Position numbers and translations under genes: made by a program. From Sphingomonas sp. SORGH_AS_0950 (GTDB taxonomy: Bacteria; Pseudomonadota; Alphaproteobacteria; Sphingomonadales; Sphingomonadaceae), in assembly GCF_030818415.1 (NCBI RefSeq), contig NZ_JAUTAE010000001.1, forward strand, positions 3,746,001 through 3,810,000: a DNA stretch of 64,000 bases, in the 5' to 3' direction. This document shows, in pieces, positions 25,108-33,337 of the stretch. The number at the start of each line of letters is the position of its first letter. Position 1 is the first letter of the stretch. The notes under the pieces were generated by a model. That model had not been told where the DNA came from, made no database searches, and saw only the letters and a program-made list of their open reading frames with translations.

Positions 25108-26424
25108 ATGGCTTACGATCGCTATTCCCGCGGCGCCAATGGCGGAAACCGCGACTTCGACTATGGCCGGGACTACGGCTCGGGGCGGGATTACACCTAT
25201 TCCAGCGCACGCGATTACGAAGCCGCCGGTGCGTTCGACGACGATCGCGGCAACGACCGTAACGACAGCCGTCGCGGTTATGGCGCGCGCGACTATGGGC
25301 ATCAGGGCTATGGCCGCCAGGGTTACGACCAGCGCGGCGAGTATCGCGGCGGTTCGCGTCAGGATTTCGGCGGCCGTTATAACGAAGGGCGCTACGGCGA
25401 AGGCCGCTCGGGCGATTATGGCTATCGCAACGATCGCGACCAGGGCCGCGACTCCTATCGCTCGGGCGACCGCGATCAGGGTTATCGGACGGCGAGCTAT
25501 GGCGATTCGTCGCGTGGCTATGGCTATACCGGCGACCGTTATGGACGCGACGACCGCCAGGGTCGCTATGAGCAGGGCCGTTACGAGCAGGGTCGTTACG
25601 AGCAGGGTCGTTACGAGCAAGGGCGGGGCCAGGACCGTCGTCCGCAATCGGGTGGCGATTATGGTCGCCAGCCCCAGGGCTATGACTATGAGGATCGCGG
25701 CTTCTTCGCCCGCGCCGGGGACGAGGTCCGCTCGTGGTTCGGCGACGAGGAGGCCGAGCGTCGTCGCGAAGCGGATGCGCAGTATGACGAGCGCTACTAC
25801 GCGGCGCAGGACCGCGACTATGACAGCTGGCGCTCGGGCCAGATCGCCGCGCTCGACCGCGATTATGACGAATATCGCAGCGAGAATCGCACCAAATTCC
25901 ACAATGAATTCAACAGCTGGCGCACCGAGCGCGAGGGCCAGCGCGGCCTGCTGGGCAAGGTGACCGAGCATCAGGAGGTCGTCGGTTCGGACGGCAGCCA
26001 TGTCGGCACGGTGGACAAGGTGCGCGGCGACCGCATCCTGCTGACCAAGAACGACAAGGATGCGGGCGGCCAGCATCATTCGATCCCGTCGCGCTGGCTG
26101 AAGTCGGTCGAGGACAAGGTCACGCTGACCAAGACCGCCGAGGAAGCCAAGGCCCAGTGGCGTGAGGAGGAGAATGCCCGCGCGATGTTCGGTGACCGCA
26201 CCAGTGACCAGGGCGCGAACCGTTACGGCCAGAGTTCGTCCTATGGTCAGTCGAGCGGCTATGGCCAGACGTCCGCGACCGGCCAGACCGCCGCGACCGG
26301 CAACTCGGCGGGCAGCACGGCGACCGGCACGACCACCGGCACCGGCACCGGCACCGGCAGCACGACGACGACGGGTGCCACGACCGGCTCGACCACGGGC
26401 CAGGACGGCAGTCGGAGCTATTAA
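25108..26424 (+). CDS. DUF2171 domain protein with long low-complexity arms
   Basis: A 438-aa protein in three parts. Residues 1-195 are low complexity, rich in Arg, Gly, Tyr and Asp (RGYG, RDYG, QGRYEQGRYEQ), and include a 15-base tandem repeat. Residues about 205-275 have the motif SWFGDEEAERRR and an aromatic/charged stretch. Residues about 283-350 form a PRC-barrel-like DUF2171 domain (VVGSDGSHVGTVDKVRGDRI). The tail from 372 is Ser/Thr/Gly/Gln only. AGGAGGGT precedes the ATG. DUF2171 proteins often appear in stress regulons; the arms may drive condensate or surface behaviour, which is inference. Confidence 0.85.
   Translation: MAYDRYSRGANGGNRDFDYGRDYGSGRDYTYSSARDYEAAGAFDDDRGNDRNDSRRGYGARDYGHQGYGRQGYDQRGEYRGGSRQDFGGRYNEGRYGEGRSGDYGYRNDRDQGRDSYRSGDRDQGYRTASYGDSSRGYGYTGDRYGRDDRQGRYEQGRYEQGRYEQGRYEQGRGQDRRPQSGGDYGRQPQGYDYEDRGFFARAGDEVRSWFGDEEAERRREADAQYDERYYAAQDRDYDSWRSGQIAALDRDYDEYRSENRTKFHNEFNSWRTEREGQRGLLGKVTEHQEVVGSDGSHVGTVDKVRGDRILLTKNDKDAGGQHHSIPSRWLKSVEDKVTLTKTAEEAKAQWREEENARAMFGDRTSDQGANRYGQSSSYGQSSGYGQTSATGQTAATGNSAGSTATGTTTGTGTGTGSTTTTGATTGSTTGQDGSRSY
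25561..25623 (+). repeat. 15-bp tandem repeat within the DUF2171 gene
   Basis: Four copies of a GGTCGTTACGAGCAG-type unit encode the pentapeptide repeat GRYEQ. Copies differ by only one to three bases, so repeat number could vary. Confidence 0.85.
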
Positions 26425-26460
26425 GGCCGAAATCGTCACGCATCAGTGACTTTTTCTCGG

Positions 26461-26490
26461 GGGCTCGGGTGGACAACATCCGGGCCCTTT
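26461..26490 (+). terminator. Weak hairpin terminator or attenuator
   Basis: GGGCTCGG (26461-26468) pairs with CCGGGCCC (26480-26487, one G-T pair), followed by only three T. It lies after the DUF2171 gene and before the oxidoreductase. Confidence 0.35.
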
Positions 26491-26523
26491 CCCATGTCCG
26501 CAACCCATGACGAAAAGGACAAG

Positions 26524-27510
26524 ATGATGAAGGCCTGGACTCTGGCGGCGCGTCCCAAGGGGATGCCGCGCGACGAGGATTTCGCGCTGGTCGAACAGCC
26601 GCTTCCCGAACTGGCCGACGGGCAGGTGCGCGTGGTGAACCGCTGGCTGTCGGTCGATCCCTATATGCGCGGCCGGATGAATGACGGGAAAAGCTATGTC
26701 CCGCCCTTCCAGCTGGGCGAGCCGATGCAGGGCGGGGCGATCGGCGAGGTGGTCGAGAGCCGCGCGGAAACCATCCAGGTCGGCACACTGGTCAGCCATA
26801 TGGCGGGCTGGCGCGACGAGGCGGTGATCCCGGCGCAGCATGTCCAGCCGCTCCCCGATCTGGGCGTCGATCCGCAGGCGTTTCTGGGGCAGTTCGGTAT
26901 GCCGGGCATGACCGCCTATTACGGCCTGCTCCAGGTGGCCGAGGCCAAGCCCGGCGACACCGTCTTCGTCTCGGCGGCGGCGGGGGCGGTCGGGTCGACC
27001 GTGGTCCAGATCGCCAAGGCCAAGGGCATGACGGTGATCGGCTCGGCAGGCGGCCGGGACAAGACCGACTGGGTCCGTTCGCTCGGCGCCGATGCGGTCA
27101 TCGACTATAAGGGCGATGTGCCCGTGGTCGAGGCGCTGGGCAAGGCCGCGCCGGACGGGATCGACGTCTATTTCGACAATGTCGGCGGCGATCATCTCGA
27201 CGCGGCGCTGGCCCATGCCAGGCCGGGCGCGCGCTTTGCGATCTGCGGCATGATCGACGTCTATAACGACGCCAAGCCGACCAGCCTGAAATATCTGGCG
27301 CGTCTGATCGGCAACCGGGTGCGGATTCAGGGCTTCATCGTCAGCGACTTCAAGGACCAGCAGGGCTTTTACCGCGACATGGCGGCGATGCTGGGCGAGG
27401 GGAAGCTGCAGCGCGAGGAGACGGTGTTCGACGGTCTCGACCGCACGCCGGAGGCTTTTCTGGCGCTGTTCTCCGGCGGCAACAAGGGCAAGATGCTCGT
27501 CAAGCTATAA
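26524..27510 (+). CDS. NADP-dependent oxidoreductase (zinc-free MDR, CurA/leukotriene-B4-reductase-like)
   Basis: A cytoplasmic medium-chain reductase that probably reduces alpha,beta-unsaturated ketones or aldehydes with NADPH. About 328 aa. It has the family N-terminus KAWTLAARPKGMP, then LSVDPYMRGRM, and the nucleotide-binding turn VSAAAGAVGSTVVQIAK near residue 150. The catalytic-zinc and structural-zinc cysteines are absent, as expected for this group. Start candidates are ATG 26494, 26524 and 26527; AAAAGGA at 26513-26519 favours the last two. It appears monocistronic. Confidence 0.87.
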   Translation: MMKAWTLAARPKGMPRDEDFALVEQPLPELADGQVRVVNRWLSVDPYMRGRMNDGKSYVPPFQLGEPMQGGAIGEVVESRAETIQVGTLVSHMAGWRDEAVIPAQHVQPLPDLGVDPQAFLGQFGMPGMTAYYGLLQVAEAKPGDTVFVSAAAGAVGSTVVQIAKAKGMTVIGSAGGRDKTDWVRSLGADAVIDYKGDVPVVEALGKAAPDGIDVYFDNVGGDHLDAALAHARPGARFAICGMIDVYNDAKPTSLKYLARLIGNRVRIQGFIVSDFKDQQGFYRDMAAMLGEGKLQREETVFDGLDRTPEAFLALFSGGNKGKMLVKL

Positions 27511-27559
27511 GCCCGGAACGCCGCCGCCCCGGCCATGCGCCGGGGCGGCGAGCCGGGCG

Positions 27560-28468
27560 TCAGATCGCGCCTGAGAAGGTGTCGCACTGGGCCGGATCGC
27601 CCGTCTCGATCCCGCGCCGCAGCCAGCGCATCCGCTGTTCCGAGGTGCCATGGGTGAAGCTGTCGGGCACGACCCGGCCGGTCGCCTCGCGCTGGAGCGT
27701 GTCGTCGCCGATCGCACGGGCGGCGGTCATGCCTTCCTCGACATCGCCGGGTTCCAGCCGATCGCGGTTCTTCGCGGCCCAGACGCCCGCATAGCAATCC
27801 GCCTGCAATTCCAGCCGGACCGACAGGGCGTTGCCCTCCGCCTCGCCCGCCGCCTGCTGCGCCTGCCGCACCTTGGTCGAGGTGCCGAGCAAATTCTGGA
27901 TGTGATGGCCGAACTCGTGCGCCACGACATAATAGCGTGCGAAATCGCCCTTCGCGCCGAAACGCGTTTCCAACTCGTTGAAGAAGCTGGTGTCGAGATA
28001 GATGCCGCTGTCGGTCGGGCAATAAAAGGGCCCCATCGCCGACTGCGCCGCGCCGCAGCCCGAGCGACCCGATCCGCTGAAAAAGCGCAGGCCCGGTGCC
28101 TCGAAGCGCTGACCGGCCTGGGCGAAGATCTTTTCCCAGGTGTTGTCGGCATTGCTGAACGCGCGGCAGGTTTCGCGGCGCTCGGGCGAGGCCTCGCACA
28201 CCTGTCGGACGCTCTGTTCCCCCGACGAACCGGCGGAGCGCGTGACGGGCGCATTGCCGCCGCCACCGCCGCCGGTGAGCAGGCTCAGCGGGTTCAGGCC
28301 GACGACCGCCAGGATGATGAGGACGACGACGATCCCGCCGCAGCCGAATCGACTGCCGATCAGCGGCAATAGGCCGAATAGCAGGCCGCCACCGCCCCCG
28401 CCGCCGAAGCCCCCGCTGGATTGCGCCTCGCCGACATTGATGTCGTTGTCGTAATCGTCGAGCCGCAT
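27560..28468 (-). CDS. YpfJ-type neutral zinc metallopeptidase
   Basis: A membrane-anchored putative zinc metallopeptidase of the YpfJ family. It is 302 aa. A Gly-rich N-terminal run (GGFGGGGGGG) precedes one transmembrane helix (GGIVVVLIILAVVGL). The outside domain has the zinc motif HEFGHH near residue 181 and paired cysteines (CEASPERRETC, CGAAQSAMGPFYC, CDTF) consistent with disulfides. Start 28468 gives the usual N-terminus MRLDDYDND; the longer ORF upstream is not supported. It is convergent to the oxidoreductase. Confidence 0.9.
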   Translation of the reverse strand: MRLDDYDNDINVGEAQSSGGFGGGGGGGLLFGLLPLIGSRFGCGGIVVVLIILAVVGLNPLSLLTGGGGGGNAPVTRSAGSSGEQSVRQVCEASPERRETCRAFSNADNTWEKIFAQAGQRFEAPGLRFFSGSGRSGCGAAQSAMGPFYCPTDSGIYLDTSFFNELETRFGAKGDFARYYVVAHEFGHHIQNLLGTSTKVRQAQQAAGEAEGNALSVRLELQADCYAGVWAAKNRDRLEPGDVEEGMTAARAIGDDTLQREATGRVVPDSFTHGTSEQRMRWLRRGIETGDPAQCDTFSGAI

Positions 28469-28593
28469 GGCGTCATTCCCCTTCGTTCCTGCCCCTATAA
28501 CGGGTCTGTCATGCGTTGAACCCGCAAAGCCTTCCGGCGGTTGCACCGGGGGGCGTCTGCCAGCATGGTATGGGCGGACCAAGGGAGAATGGC

Positions 28594-29379
28594 ATGTTCC
28601 TGAAGGGCAAGACGGCGGTGATTTCCGGTTCCACCTCGGGCATCGGCCTTGCCTATGCCAGGGCGCTGGCCGCCGAGGGCGCGGCGGTGATGCTGAACGG
28701 TTTCGGCGAAGCGGACGCGATCGAGGCGAACCGCGCCGCGCTGGCGGAGCTCAGCGGTGCCGCAGCGCTGTACGATGCCGCCGACATGACCCGGCCCGAC
28801 CAGATCGAGGCGATGATCGCGCGCGCGGCGGCGGAGACCGGATCGGTGGACATCGTCATCAACAATGCCGGTATCCAGCATGTCGCCCCGATCGCCGAAT
28901 TTCCGGTCGAGAAATGGGATGCGATCATCGCGATCAACCTGTCCTCGGCCTGGCACATGATGCGCGCGGCGATTCCGCACATGCGGCAAAAGGGCTGGGG
29001 CCGGATCATCACCACCGCCTCGGCGCACAGCTTGGTCGCCAGCCCCAACAAATCGGCCTATGTCGCGGCCAAGCATGGCGTGGTCGGCATCACCAAGACG
29101 GTGGCGCTGGAGGTCGCGACCGACGGCATCACCGCCAATTGCATCTCGCCCGGCTATGTCTGGACACCGCTGGTCGAGAACCAGATCCCCGATACTATGA
29201 AAGCGCGCGGGCTGAGCCGCGAGCAGGTGATCGAGGACGTGCTGCTCAAGGCGCAGCCGACCAAGGAATTCGTCACCGTCGAACAGGTCGCGGCGCTGGC
29301 ACTGTTCCTGTGCCGCGACGAGGCCAAGGCGATCACTGGCGCGAACCTGTCGGTCGATGGCGGATGGACCGCGCAGTGA
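28594..29379 (+). CDS. bdhA: 3-hydroxybutyrate dehydrogenase
   Basis: A short-chain dehydrogenase that interconverts D-3-hydroxybutyrate and acetoacetate, used in polyhydroxybutyrate breakdown. It is 261 aa. The Rossmann turn is SGSTSGIG, the NNAG motif is present, and the catalytic Ser and Tyr-x-x-x-Lys are in TTASAHSLVASPNKSAYVAA with K just after. The long insert after the Lys and ENQIPDTMKARGLSREQVI are typical of the 3-hydroxybutyrate group. AAGGGAGAA precedes the ATG. The next gene begins inside its last 16 bases. Confidence 0.9.
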   Translation: MFLKGKTAVISGSTSGIGLAYARALAAEGAAVMLNGFGEADAIEANRAALAELSGAAALYDAADMTRPDQIEAMIARAAAETGSVDIVINNAGIQHVAPIAEFPVEKWDAIIAINLSSAWHMMRAAIPHMRQKGWGRIITTASAHSLVASPNKSAYVAAKHGVVGITKTVALEVATDGITANCISPGYVWTPLVENQIPDTMKARGLSREQVIEDVLLKAQPTKEFVTVEQVAALALFLCRDEAKAITGANLSVDGGWTAQ

Positions 29380-29987
29380 AGGCGGCGGGGCTGTTGGCCG
29401 CGCTCGCCGTCCTGGCGACGGCGGCGCCCGCCCCGGCGCGCCGCGATGCGGATGCGACCGACTGGCGACGGGCGGCGACCGAGTCGGACCGTATCCGGCT
29501 GCGCGGCTGGCGAACCGCCTGGATGAAGGCGCTGGGGCAGGCGCGGGCAGGGGGTGCGGGCAAGGAGATCGATGGCCTGGGCGAACTGGCCGATCCCGAT
29601 CATTCGATCGCGGAGCCGACCCTGCCCGATGGCGACTATCGCTGCCGGACGATCAAGCTGGGGTCGCAGGGGCGCGCGGTGCTGACCTATGTCGCCTATT
29701 CCTATTTCCGTTGCCGCGTGTCGGCGGGCGGAACGCAGCTGGCCAAGCTGGACGGGTCGCAGCGGCTCGCCGGGCGGATCTATGGCGACACCGATGCGCG
29801 CAGCATCTTCCTGGGCACGCTGATCCTGGGGGACGAAGAACGGTCCTATGCCTATGGTCGCGACGAGGCGCGCGATATGGCGGGCGTCGTGGAGCGGGTG
29901 GACGCCAAACGCTGGCGGATCGCCTTTCCCTATCCCGCTTATGAATCGGTGCTGGACATCGTCGAGCTGGTGCCCGCCGGGACCTGA
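29364..29987 (+). CDS. DUF4893 domain exported protein
   Basis: A 207-aa exported protein of the DUF4893 family, of unknown function. An N-terminal signal peptide (AAGLLAALAVLATAAPAPA) is followed by DWRRAATESDRIRLRGWRT, GDYRCRTIKLG and RIAFPYPAYESVLDIVELVP, all family features. The start ATG at 29364 overlaps the 3' end of the hydroxybutyrate dehydrogenase gene by 16 bases, so the two are cotranscribed. Its 3' end overlaps the convergent gene by 49 bases. Confidence 0.85.
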   Translation: MDRAVKAAGLLAALAVLATAAPAPARRDADATDWRRAATESDRIRLRGWRTAWMKALGQARAGGAGKEIDGLGELADPDHSIAEPTLPDGDYRCRTIKLGSQGRAVLTYVAYSYFRCRVSAGGTQLAKLDGSQRLAGRIYGDTDARSIFLGTLILGDEERSYAYGRDEARDMAGVVERVDAKRWRIAFPYPAYESVLDIVELVPAGT

Positions 29988-30595
29988 GCCACCGGCGCGA
30001 GGCTCGACGGGGCGGCGGCCGGGAGCGGCGGCAGCGAGGCGAGATAGGCCTTGCCACTCTGGCCGATGACGGTCACGCGGCCCGCATTCGCCTGCGCCAC
30101 GGTCTTCAGATAGGAACGGGGCTTCTTCATCAGCTCGGGATGGTCCAGCCCGACCAGCCCCAGCCGCCGCGCCGCTTCCTGCACGAAATGGACGCAGTTG
30201 CGCTGGTTCAGATTGTAACGACCATCGCCCGTCTTCTCGTCCCAGGCTGCGACCAGCGCCAGGATGTCGCCATATTGCGCGTCGGTCATCACATAGGAAA
30301 ATTGCGCGTCGCTGGTCGCGATATAGAAGGGCTTGGAGATATCCAGCCGCCCCTTGACCGTCCCCATCAGCAATGCCGGGGAAATCGACTTGGCGGTGAA
30401 GCCGTAATTGGCATCGACCGGCGCGCCGGTGGCGTCGACCGTGCCGCGCAAGCTGAAAAAAGCATGGGGAAAGCTGTTCCCCAGCTCATGGCTCCAGAAG
30501 GTGATGGTCACCGCCGCCTGCGCGGGAAGCGCGCCGAGGAGCGAAAAGGCCAGGGCGAGGGCAAGCCGCAAAAGCATCGTCATCAACGCCCTCAT
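29939..30595 (-). CDS. Exported protein of unknown function
   Basis: A 218-aa protein with a Sec signal peptide (LLRLALALAFSLLGALPAQAA). I do not recognise its family with certainty. Features are an early His (FWSHELGNSFPHAFF), a Cys-His pair in LNQRNCVHFVQEAARRLG near residue 140, and a Pro/Ala/Ser-rich tail. The RNCVHF motif recalls NlpC/P60- or LRAT-type cysteine hydrolase sites, but that is speculative. It overlaps the upstream CDF transporter by four bases (ATGA) and its tail overlaps DUF4893 on the other strand. Confidence 0.72.
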   Translation of the reverse strand: MRALMTMLLRLALALAFSLLGALPAQAAVTITFWSHELGNSFPHAFFSLRGTVDATGAPVDANYGFTAKSISPALLMGTVKGRLDISKPFYIATSDAQFSYVMTDAQYGDILALVAAWDEKTGDGRYNLNQRNCVHFVQEAARRLGLVGLDHPELMKKPRSYLKTVAQANAGRVTVIGQSGKAYLASLPPLPAAAPSSLAPVAQVPAGTSSTMSSTDS

Positions 30596-31551
30596 AGCGG
30601 AGATTGGGGCACGGGCGGAGCGGCATTTTCATGCTTTTCCGGACGGATATAGACGGAGGACAGCATCGGCACCGCGCGGCGCAGATCGTCCTCCAGCGTC
30701 TCAATCAGCGTCTCCGCCTCGCCCATCGGAACGGAGTCGACGAAATCCGCGCTGATCGCGGCGAAGATGCTGTCGGGCGCGGTGTGGATCGTGCGGACAT
30801 GGTTGACGTGTGCGATCCAGGGCCGGTCGGCGACGATCGTGCGGATCGTCTCCACCACCTGCGGGTCGGCGCGCTCACCGATCAGCAGCCCCTTGGCCTC
30901 GCGCGCGAGCAGGATCGCGACCAGCCCCAGGACCAAGCCAATCAGGATCGAGGCGATGCCGTCGATCCGGGGATCGCCCAGCCGGTGCGACAGCCAGACG
31001 CCCAGCCCGGCGATGACCAGCCCGGCCAGCGCCGCCGAATCCTCGAACAGCACGATGAAGCCCGCCGGGTCCTTCGACTCATGGATCGCCTGCCACCAGC
31101 CGCCATCGCCCTTGGCCCGCGCGAATTCGCGCACCGCGATCGTCCAGGATGCGCCTTCGAGTGCGAAGGCGATGGCCAGGACGATATAGTTGACGGTGGG
31201 GTCGCGCAGCTCTTCGGGCGCCTGGACATGCAGCCAGCCTTCATAGATCGAGATGCCCGCGCCCAGCGCGAAGATCAGGATGGCGACGACGAAGGCCCAG
31301 AAATACAGCTCGCGCCCATAGCCGAAGGGGTGGACCGCATCGGGCCCGCGCCGGGCGCGCTTCTGGCCATAGAGCAGCAGGATCTGGTTGCCGCTGTCCA
31401 CCACCGAATGAACACCCTCGGTCAGCATCGAGGACGAGCCGGTGATCCCGGCGGCGATGAACTTGGCGACGCCGATGCCCAGATTGGCGGCCAGCGCGCC
31501 GTACAGGACGATATTCTCGCGAATGCGCGCGGTCAGGCCGGTGTCGGGCAT
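30592..31551 (-). CDS. Cation diffusion facilitator family transporter
   Basis: An inner-membrane divalent metal/proton antiporter of the CDF family, 319 aa. Six transmembrane helices can be traced; the motif SMLTEGVHSVVDSGNQ carries the metal-site residues in an HxxxD-like arrangement, and HPFGYGRELYFW follows. The cytoplasmic C-terminal domain (residues about 215-300) includes HVNHVRTIH. The sequence resembles the SLC30A9-like subgroup more than zinc-specific ZitB. The metal is not certain. It leads a two-gene unit with the exported protein. Confidence 0.88.
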   Translation of the reverse strand: MPDTGLTARIRENIVLYGALAANLGIGVAKFIAAGITGSSSMLTEGVHSVVDSGNQILLLYGQKRARRGPDAVHPFGYGRELYFWAFVVAILIFALGAGISIYEGWLHVQAPEELRDPTVNYIVLAIAFALEGASWTIAVREFARAKGDGGWWQAIHESKDPAGFIVLFEDSAALAGLVIAGLGVWLSHRLGDPRIDGIASILIGLVLGLVAILLAREAKGLLIGERADPQVVETIRTIVADRPWIAHVNHVRTIHTAPDSIFAAISADFVDSVPMGEAETLIETLEDDLRRAVPMLSSVYIRPEKHENAAPPVPQSPL

Positions 31552-31681
31552 GGGCGGTCAAGCGCGCGATCGGGCCGCTTGTTCCGCAGCGCGAACAAAC
31601 CCCGCCGATGCTGGATCGGCGGGGCGCTTCCTTCCCCAAGGAAGAGGGGTGATGGGCTGGTGGCGGCGTCGGGACAAACCC

Positions 31682-31840
31682 TTATGACGCGATGCGGCCC
31701 AGCCGGTGGTAGAGGTGGGCGAACTTGATCGATCGGGGATCGTCGGCGACGCGCTTGACGTGTTCGGCGACGGCTTCCTTCATCAGCGCGAAATCCTCGG
31801 TGGAGAAGACGGCGCGGCTGCGTTGGGGTTCGGTCGGCAT
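31682..31840 (-). CDS. Small 52-aa protein downstream of isocitrate lyase
   Basis: A short ORF with a strong ribosome site (AGAGGAG, five to six bases before the ATG at 31840). It encodes MPTEPQRSRAVFSTEDFALM and continues to a basic C-terminus HLYHRLGRIAS. It is mostly helical and charged, with no membrane segment. It lies 28 bases after the aceA stop on the same strand, so it is probably cotranscribed with it. I do not recognise the family. Confidence 0.65.
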   Translation of the reverse strand: MPTEPQRSRAVFSTEDFALMKEAVAEHVKRVADDPRSIKFAHLYHRLGRIAS

Positions 31841-31868
31841 GGCATATTCTCCTCTCTTATGAACGGAT

Positions 31869-33149
31869 TCAGGCGGCCCGCTCGAACTGGGCGGCCTCGG
31901 TGGATTGGGCGAGCGCCGTGGTCGAGCTGTCGCCGCCCGCCACGGTCTGCGCGATCAGGTCGAAATAGCCGGTGCCCACCTCGCGCTGGTGGCGGGTCGC
32001 GGTATAGCCATGGCCCTCGGCGGCGAACTCGGCCTGTTGCAGCTCGGAATAGGCCGCCATGCCGCGGTCGCGATAGCCGCGCGCCAGCTCGAACATGCCG
32101 TAATTGAGCTGGTGGAACCCGGCGAGCGTGACGAACTGGAACTTATACCCCATCGCCCCGATCTCCCGCTGGAAGCGGGCGATGTCGTCGCGGTCCAGAT
32201 TCTTCTCCCAGTTGAAGCTGGGCGAGCAGTTATAGGCGAGCATCTTGTCCGGATAGGCGCGCCGGATCGCCTCGGCGAAGCGGCGGGCATCGGCGAGATT
32301 GGGCTTCGACGTCTCCCACCACAGCAGATCGGCATGGGGTGCGAAGGCCAGGCCGCGCTTGATGCAATGATCGACCCCGGTGCCCTCCTTCAGACGGAAA
32401 AAGCCCTCGGGCGTCCGCTCGCCGGTCAGGAATTCGGCATCGCGCTCGTCCACGTCCGAGGTGATCAGCCGCGCGCTTTCGGCGTCGGTGCGCGCGCAGA
32501 TCACTGTCGGCACGCCCGCCACATCCGCCGCCAGCCGCGCCGCATCCAGATTGCGGATATGCGCGGCGGTCGGGATCAGCACCTTGCCGCCCAGATGGCC
32601 GCACTTCTTCTCCGACGCCAGCTGGTCCTCGAAATGCACGCCCGCCGCGCCCGCCGCGATATAGGCCTTCATGATCTCGAAGCAGTTGAGCGGACCGCCG
32701 AATCCGGCTTCGGCATCCGCGACGATCGGGGCGAACCAGTCGCGGGTCGCGCCGCCCTCGGCATGTTCGATCTGGTCGGCGCGCGCCAGCGTCGCGTTGA
32801 TCCGCCGCGCCAGCTCGGGCCCGGCATTGGCGGGGTAGAGCGACTGGTCGGGGTACATCTGCCCCGCCGTATTGGCGTCGGCGGCGACCTGCCAGCCCGA
32901 CAGATAGATGGCCTTCAGCCCTGCGCGGACCATCTGCATCGCCTGGTTGCCCGACAGCGCGCCCAGCGCATGGACATAATCCTCGGCCTTCAGCAATTCC
33001 CACAGCTTCAGCGCGCCGCGCCGGGCGAGCGTATGCTCCACCGCGATCGACCCGCGCAGCCGCGCGACATCCGCCGGGGTGTAGGGCCGGGCGATCCCGT
33101 CGAACCGCCCGGCAGGGGCCGGAACCAGATCGGTGAAGCTCTGCGTCAT
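31869..33149 (-). CDS. aceA: Isocitrate lyase
   Basis: The glyoxylate-shunt enzyme that splits isocitrate to glyoxylate and succinate, needed for growth on acetate and fatty acids. It is 426 aa. The catalytic KKCGHLGGK motif lies near residue 180, with ADAEAGFGG before it and the conserved NCSPSFNW later. Start 33149 gives the usual N-terminus; the upstream extension to 33308 is not supported. It is divergent from a RamB/ScfR-like regulator, a standard pairing. Malate synthase is not in the window. Confidence 0.97.
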   Translation of the reverse strand: MTQSFTDLVPAPAGRFDGIARPYTPADVARLRGSIAVEHTLARRGALKLWELLKAEDYVHALGALSGNQAMQMVRAGLKAIYLSGWQVAADANTAGQMYPDQSLYPANAGPELARRINATLARADQIEHAEGGATRDWFAPIVADAEAGFGGPLNCFEIMKAYIAAGAAGVHFEDQLASEKKCGHLGGKVLIPTAAHIRNLDAARLAADVAGVPTVICARTDAESARLITSDVDERDAEFLTGERTPEGFFRLKEGTGVDHCIKRGLAFAPHADLLWWETSKPNLADARRFAEAIRRAYPDKMLAYNCSPSFNWEKNLDRDDIARFQREIGAMGYKFQFVTLAGFHQLNYGMFELARGYRDRGMAAYSELQQAEFAAEGHGYTATRHQREVGTGYFDLIAQTVAGGDSSTTALAQSTEAAQFERAA

Positions 33150-33159
33150 GGCGTGATCC

Positions 33160-33284
33160 TTTACAAAATCGCTATTCCCTGAGGCGCAAAATGCGGCTGT
33201 TCGGATTGATGGAACAGGCGGTTGCGCCGTTTTGGCGCGTGTCGGGGTCACGTCGCTGCGGCCTCCGGCATGTCGTATTGTAAA
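33160..33284. promoter_or_regulatory. Candidate regulator sites in the aceA / regulator divergent region
   Basis: The heptamer TTTACAA (33160-33166) lies just before aceA and its inverted copy TTGTAAA (33278-33284) lies before the regulator. Known RamB sites in actinobacteria are AT-rich half-sites resembling TTTGCAAA, so these are good candidates for ScfR binding. Confidence 0.4.
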
Positions 33285-33337
33285 GAATTGACAGCCCCTG
33301 CGCAGCATAGCAGCATGATGCCGAAGGAGAGCCGGGC

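Noticed and set aside
25561..25623. Possible CRISPR-like tandem array
   Set aside because: The units are contiguous 15-base coding repeats without spacers.
24895..26439. 514-aa minus-strand frame opposite the DUF2171 gene
   Set aside because: Its Ala/Val/Thr/Ile-rich repetitive protein mirrors the low-complexity coding of the plus strand; no start signal.
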